Source: Prochlorococcus sp. AG-418-I20
Lineage (GTDB): Bacteria; Cyanobacteriota; Cyanobacteriia; PCC-6307; Cyanobiaceae
DNA: 64,000 bases
Direction: 5' to 3'
NCBI GenBank assembly: GCA_003214175.1
Contig: QCLZ01000001.1
Coordinates: 124,001-188,000 of the forward strand
In this document: piece after piece, positions 62,394-64,000 of the stretch
Layout: every line of letters starts with the position of its first letter
How positions within the stretch are numbered: position 1 is the first letter of the stretch
The notes under the pieces: model-generated
Told to the model about the DNA's origin: nothing
The model's input: the letters and a program-made list of their open reading frames with translations, nothing else
The model's database searches: none
Made by a program: the position numbers and the translations under genes

Positions 62394-63143
62394 CTATATA
62401 CTCATACCCCCGTCAATACTGATTGTTTGCCCTGTAATGTAACTTCCTGCATCACTTGAAACTAAGAATGAAACTAAGTTTGCAATTTGCATACAACTTC
62501 CTAATTTACCTAAAGGAATAACTTTTAGAATCTCTTCAGTATTAAGTTTTTCAGTCATCTCTGTTTCTATAAAACCTGGAGCTATTGCATTAACGTTTAT
62601 ACCTCTTGAGGCAAATTCTTTAGCGCAAGTTTTGGTAAATCCAATAACCCCAGCTTTGGCTGCAGAATAATTTGCTTGACCAGGATTACCAATTATTCCA
62701 ACAACAGATGAAATATTTACGATACTACCACTTCTTTTTTTCATCATAAATTTTGAAGCATATTTTGTACAAAGAAAAACTCCCTTTAAGTTTGTATTTA
62801 GTACATCATCCCATTGTTCCGATTTCATTCTCATCAATAGTCCATCTCTAGTAATTCCAGCATTGTTAATGAGGATATCAATGGCGCCATTAATTTTAAT
62901 TATTTCTTCAAAAGCTGAACTGACAGAATCCTCTTTTGAAACATCAAATTTTAATTTATGAGCTTTACCTCCCGAACTTTTTATTGAATTTACAACTTCT
63001 TCAGCTTTTTTATCAGAAGAAGAGTAATTAATAAACACTTCTGCTCCTAATCGGCTTAGTTCTAAAGCAATTTCTTTACCAATTCCTCTGCTAGCTCCAG
63101 TGATTAAAGCAACTTTGCCTGACAATGAATCTTTATTGGACAT
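62394..63143 (-). CDS. fabG: 3-oxoacyl-[acyl-carrier-protein] reductase
   Basis: A 249-aa SDR of fatty-acid synthesis. The NADP motif ITGASRGIGKEIALELSRLG is at residues 14-33. NNAGITRDGLLMRM is the FabG-specific signature, followed by ISSVVGIIGNPGQANYSAAKAG with the Ser-Tyr-Lys catalytic set, and APGFIETEMTEKL. The C-terminal GQTISIDGGMSI is typical. The ATG is at 63143, divergent from ispD with a 92-base gap. Confidence 0.96.
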   Translation of the reverse strand: MSNKDSLSGKVALITGASRGIGKEIALELSRLGAEVFINYSSSDKKAEEVVNSIKSSGGKAHKLKFDVSKEDSVSSAFEEIIKINGAIDILINNAGITRDGLLMRMKSEQWDDVLNTNLKGVFLCTKYASKFMMKKRSGSIVNISSVVGIIGNPGQANYSAAKAGVIGFTKTCAKEFASRGINVNAIAPGFIETEMTEKLNTEEILKVIPLGKLGSCMQIANLVSFLVSSDAGSYITGQTISIDGGMSI

Positions 63144-63235
63144 TATGAAATTTTATAATTTTTAATCGTAGTACTATTTGTGTAAAGATATTGCTTTTAT
63201 TTATAATTGTCTAGAAAATATTAAGACCTTCTATT

Positions 63236-63910
63236 GTGCACTTTTTAATACCAGCTGCAGGGAGCGGTAGCAGAATGAAAGCTGGAAAAAATAAATTACT
63301 TATTGATTTAGAGGGAGAGTCTTTGATTTATTGGACACTTAAATCTGTATTTTCTGCCAGCTCAACAAATTGGGTTGGAATAATTGGGCAACCGAAAGAT
63401 AAAAATTTATTATTAAATTCAGCAAAGGATTTTGCCCATAAAGTTCATTGGATTAATGGTGGTGACACCAGACAACAGTCAGTTTTTAATGGTTTAAAAG
63501 CATTACCAAAAGATGCTGAAAAAGTTTTAATACATGATGGGGCTAGATGTCTAATTAAGCCTGAATTGATAGACCTTTGTGCAAAGGAATTAGATGAAAA
63601 TGAAGCTGTAATTTTGGCTACTAAGGTAACTGACACTATAAAGATTGTTGATAATGAAGGTTTTATTAAAGAAACACCAGATAGAAATTATTTATGGGCA
63701 GCGCAAACTCCTCAGGGCTTTTTAGTAGATAGATTAAAAAAAGCTCATAAGATGGCAATTGATAAAAACTGGAAAGTCACTGATGATGCCTCTCTATTCG
63801 AAATGCTTAATTGGAAAGTGAAGATTATTGAAGGAACTTATTCAAATATAAAAATTACATCCCCTATAGATTTGAAAATAGCAAAAATTTTGTTAAGAAC
63901 CCCTAGTTAA
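63236..63910 (+). CDS. ispD: 2-C-methyl-D-erythritol 4-phosphate cytidylyltransferase
   Basis: A 224-aa cytidylyltransferase of the MEP isoprenoid pathway. The CTP-binding motif IPAAGSGSRMKAGKNKLLI is at residues 5-23. LIHDGARCLIKPELI, TDTIKIV, LWAAQTPQGF and TDDASLFE are also in place, with ITSPIDLKIAKILL at the C-terminus. The start is GTG at 63236. The 3' end overlaps the stop of the convergent LD-carboxypeptidase gene. It supplies isoprenoids for chlorophyll and carotenoid synthesis. Confidence 0.96.
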   Translation: MHFLIPAAGSGSRMKAGKNKLLIDLEGESLIYWTLKSVFSASSTNWVGIIGQPKDKNLLLNSAKDFAHKVHWINGGDTRQQSVFNGLKALPKDAEKVLIHDGARCLIKPELIDLCAKELDENEAVILATKVTDTIKIVDNEGFIKETPDRNYLWAAQTPQGFLVDRLKKAHKMAIDKNWKVTDDASLFEMLNWKVKIIEGTYSNIKITSPIDLKIAKILLRTPS

Positions 63911-64000
63911 AAAGGTGTATCGATACTAAGAATGCCATTATCACCATTTAAGGTGGCTTCGTATCCTAAAGGAATGCAAGCATTGCCCGATATGTGGCCT
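63907..64000 (-). CDS. LD-carboxypeptidase (LdcA/MccF family), C-terminal end only
   Basis: The minus strand is open from the window edge to a TAA at 63907-63909 and encodes the last 31 residues, GHISGNACIPLGYEATLNGD and then GILSIDTPF. This matches the C-terminal end of LD-carboxypeptidases (FGH...N..LP.G..A.L.G). The family cleaves the terminal D-Ala from murein tetrapeptides in recycling. Its stop overlaps the ispD stop. The identification rests on a short end segment. Confidence 0.7.
   Translation of the reverse strand, partial: GHISGNACIPLGYEATLNGDNGILSIDTPF

Overview
The window is a dense, AT-rich stretch of bacterial chromosome (roughly 30 percent GC by eye). Genes are close-packed or overlapping, non-ATG starts are frequent, and there is no rRNA, tRNA, IS element or CRISPR array that I can support. 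The gene content is cyanobacterial: chlorophyll synthase ChlG, NDH-1 subunit NdhB, PipX/PipY, SepF, a cyAbrB regulator, an LrtA-type hibernation factor, phylloquinone methyltransferase, aa3-type oxidase with CtaA/CtaB, a cystine lyase, and many DUF families known mainly from cyanobacteria. The very low GC, small gaps and gene set point to Prochlorococcus, most likely a high-light-adapted clade. The strain assignment is inference.

Layout. 1-6641 (+): the 3' part of miaE, cobI, a DUF1823 gene, der, a CbiQ-like transporter protein, pipX, pipY, sepF and proC. 6638-9927 (-): hpf/lrtA, deoC-like, recO and a GT4 glycosyltransferase. 9972-15794 (+): lipB, an acyl-CoA/ACP synthetase, a YlqD-like coiled-coil protein, pyruvate dehydrogenase E2 and queA. 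15797-20190 (-): rpsD, two cystathionine-synthase-type PLP enzymes and cysK, forming a sulfur amino-acid block. 20287-23161 (+): yidD, a glutaredoxin-like gene, murE and an SDR. 23340-26369: a cystine lyase, a frameshifted arsenite-methyltransferase-like gene, a DUF4278 gene, a small membrane protein and an NfuA-like scaffold. 26440-30723 (+): mqo, lepA and an orphan peptide-type ABC permease. 30736-35960: a TrmH family gene, then a run of small genes (67-aa protein, DUF393, DUF2805, DUF2256) leading into a photolyase-related gene, two short ORFs in the 490-bp gap 34152-34643, and rsmB. 35971-38922 (-): DUF2862, chlG and a class A penicillin-binding protein. 38982-44041: hisF, menG, a DUF721/zinc-ribbon protein, birA, an ABC ATPase and ndhB. 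44217-50142 (+): topA, a lipoprotein, DUF2232, a CobT-like protein and a substrate-binding lipoprotein. 50131-55625: an aldo/keto reductase with two ferredoxin clusters, ribE, abrB and ctaCDE. 55751-60092 (+): ctaA, ctaB, a two-gene ABC exporter and a repeat-bearing hypothetical protein. 60097-64000: a GroEL with a very long repetitive tail, a 59-aa membrane protein, fabG, ispD and the 3' end of an LD-carboxypeptidase gene.

The window is essentially core genome and I see no island or mobile cargo. The items most worth a second look are: a perfect 15-copy 24-bp minisatellite giving GroEL a tail of about 120 residues; a strong intrinsic terminator for cysK lying inside the coding sequence of convergent queA; a photolyase-related protein that appears to lack most of its family's Fe-S cysteines, in an operon with DUF2805 and DUF2256; a DeoC-family protein lacking the Schiff-base lysine; a single-base frameshift in the methyltransferase gene; and several short genes (43, 47, 59 and 59 aa). 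I do not see an obviously new multi-gene system. The DUF2805-DUF2256-photolyase cluster is the closest candidate for an under-characterised functional unit.
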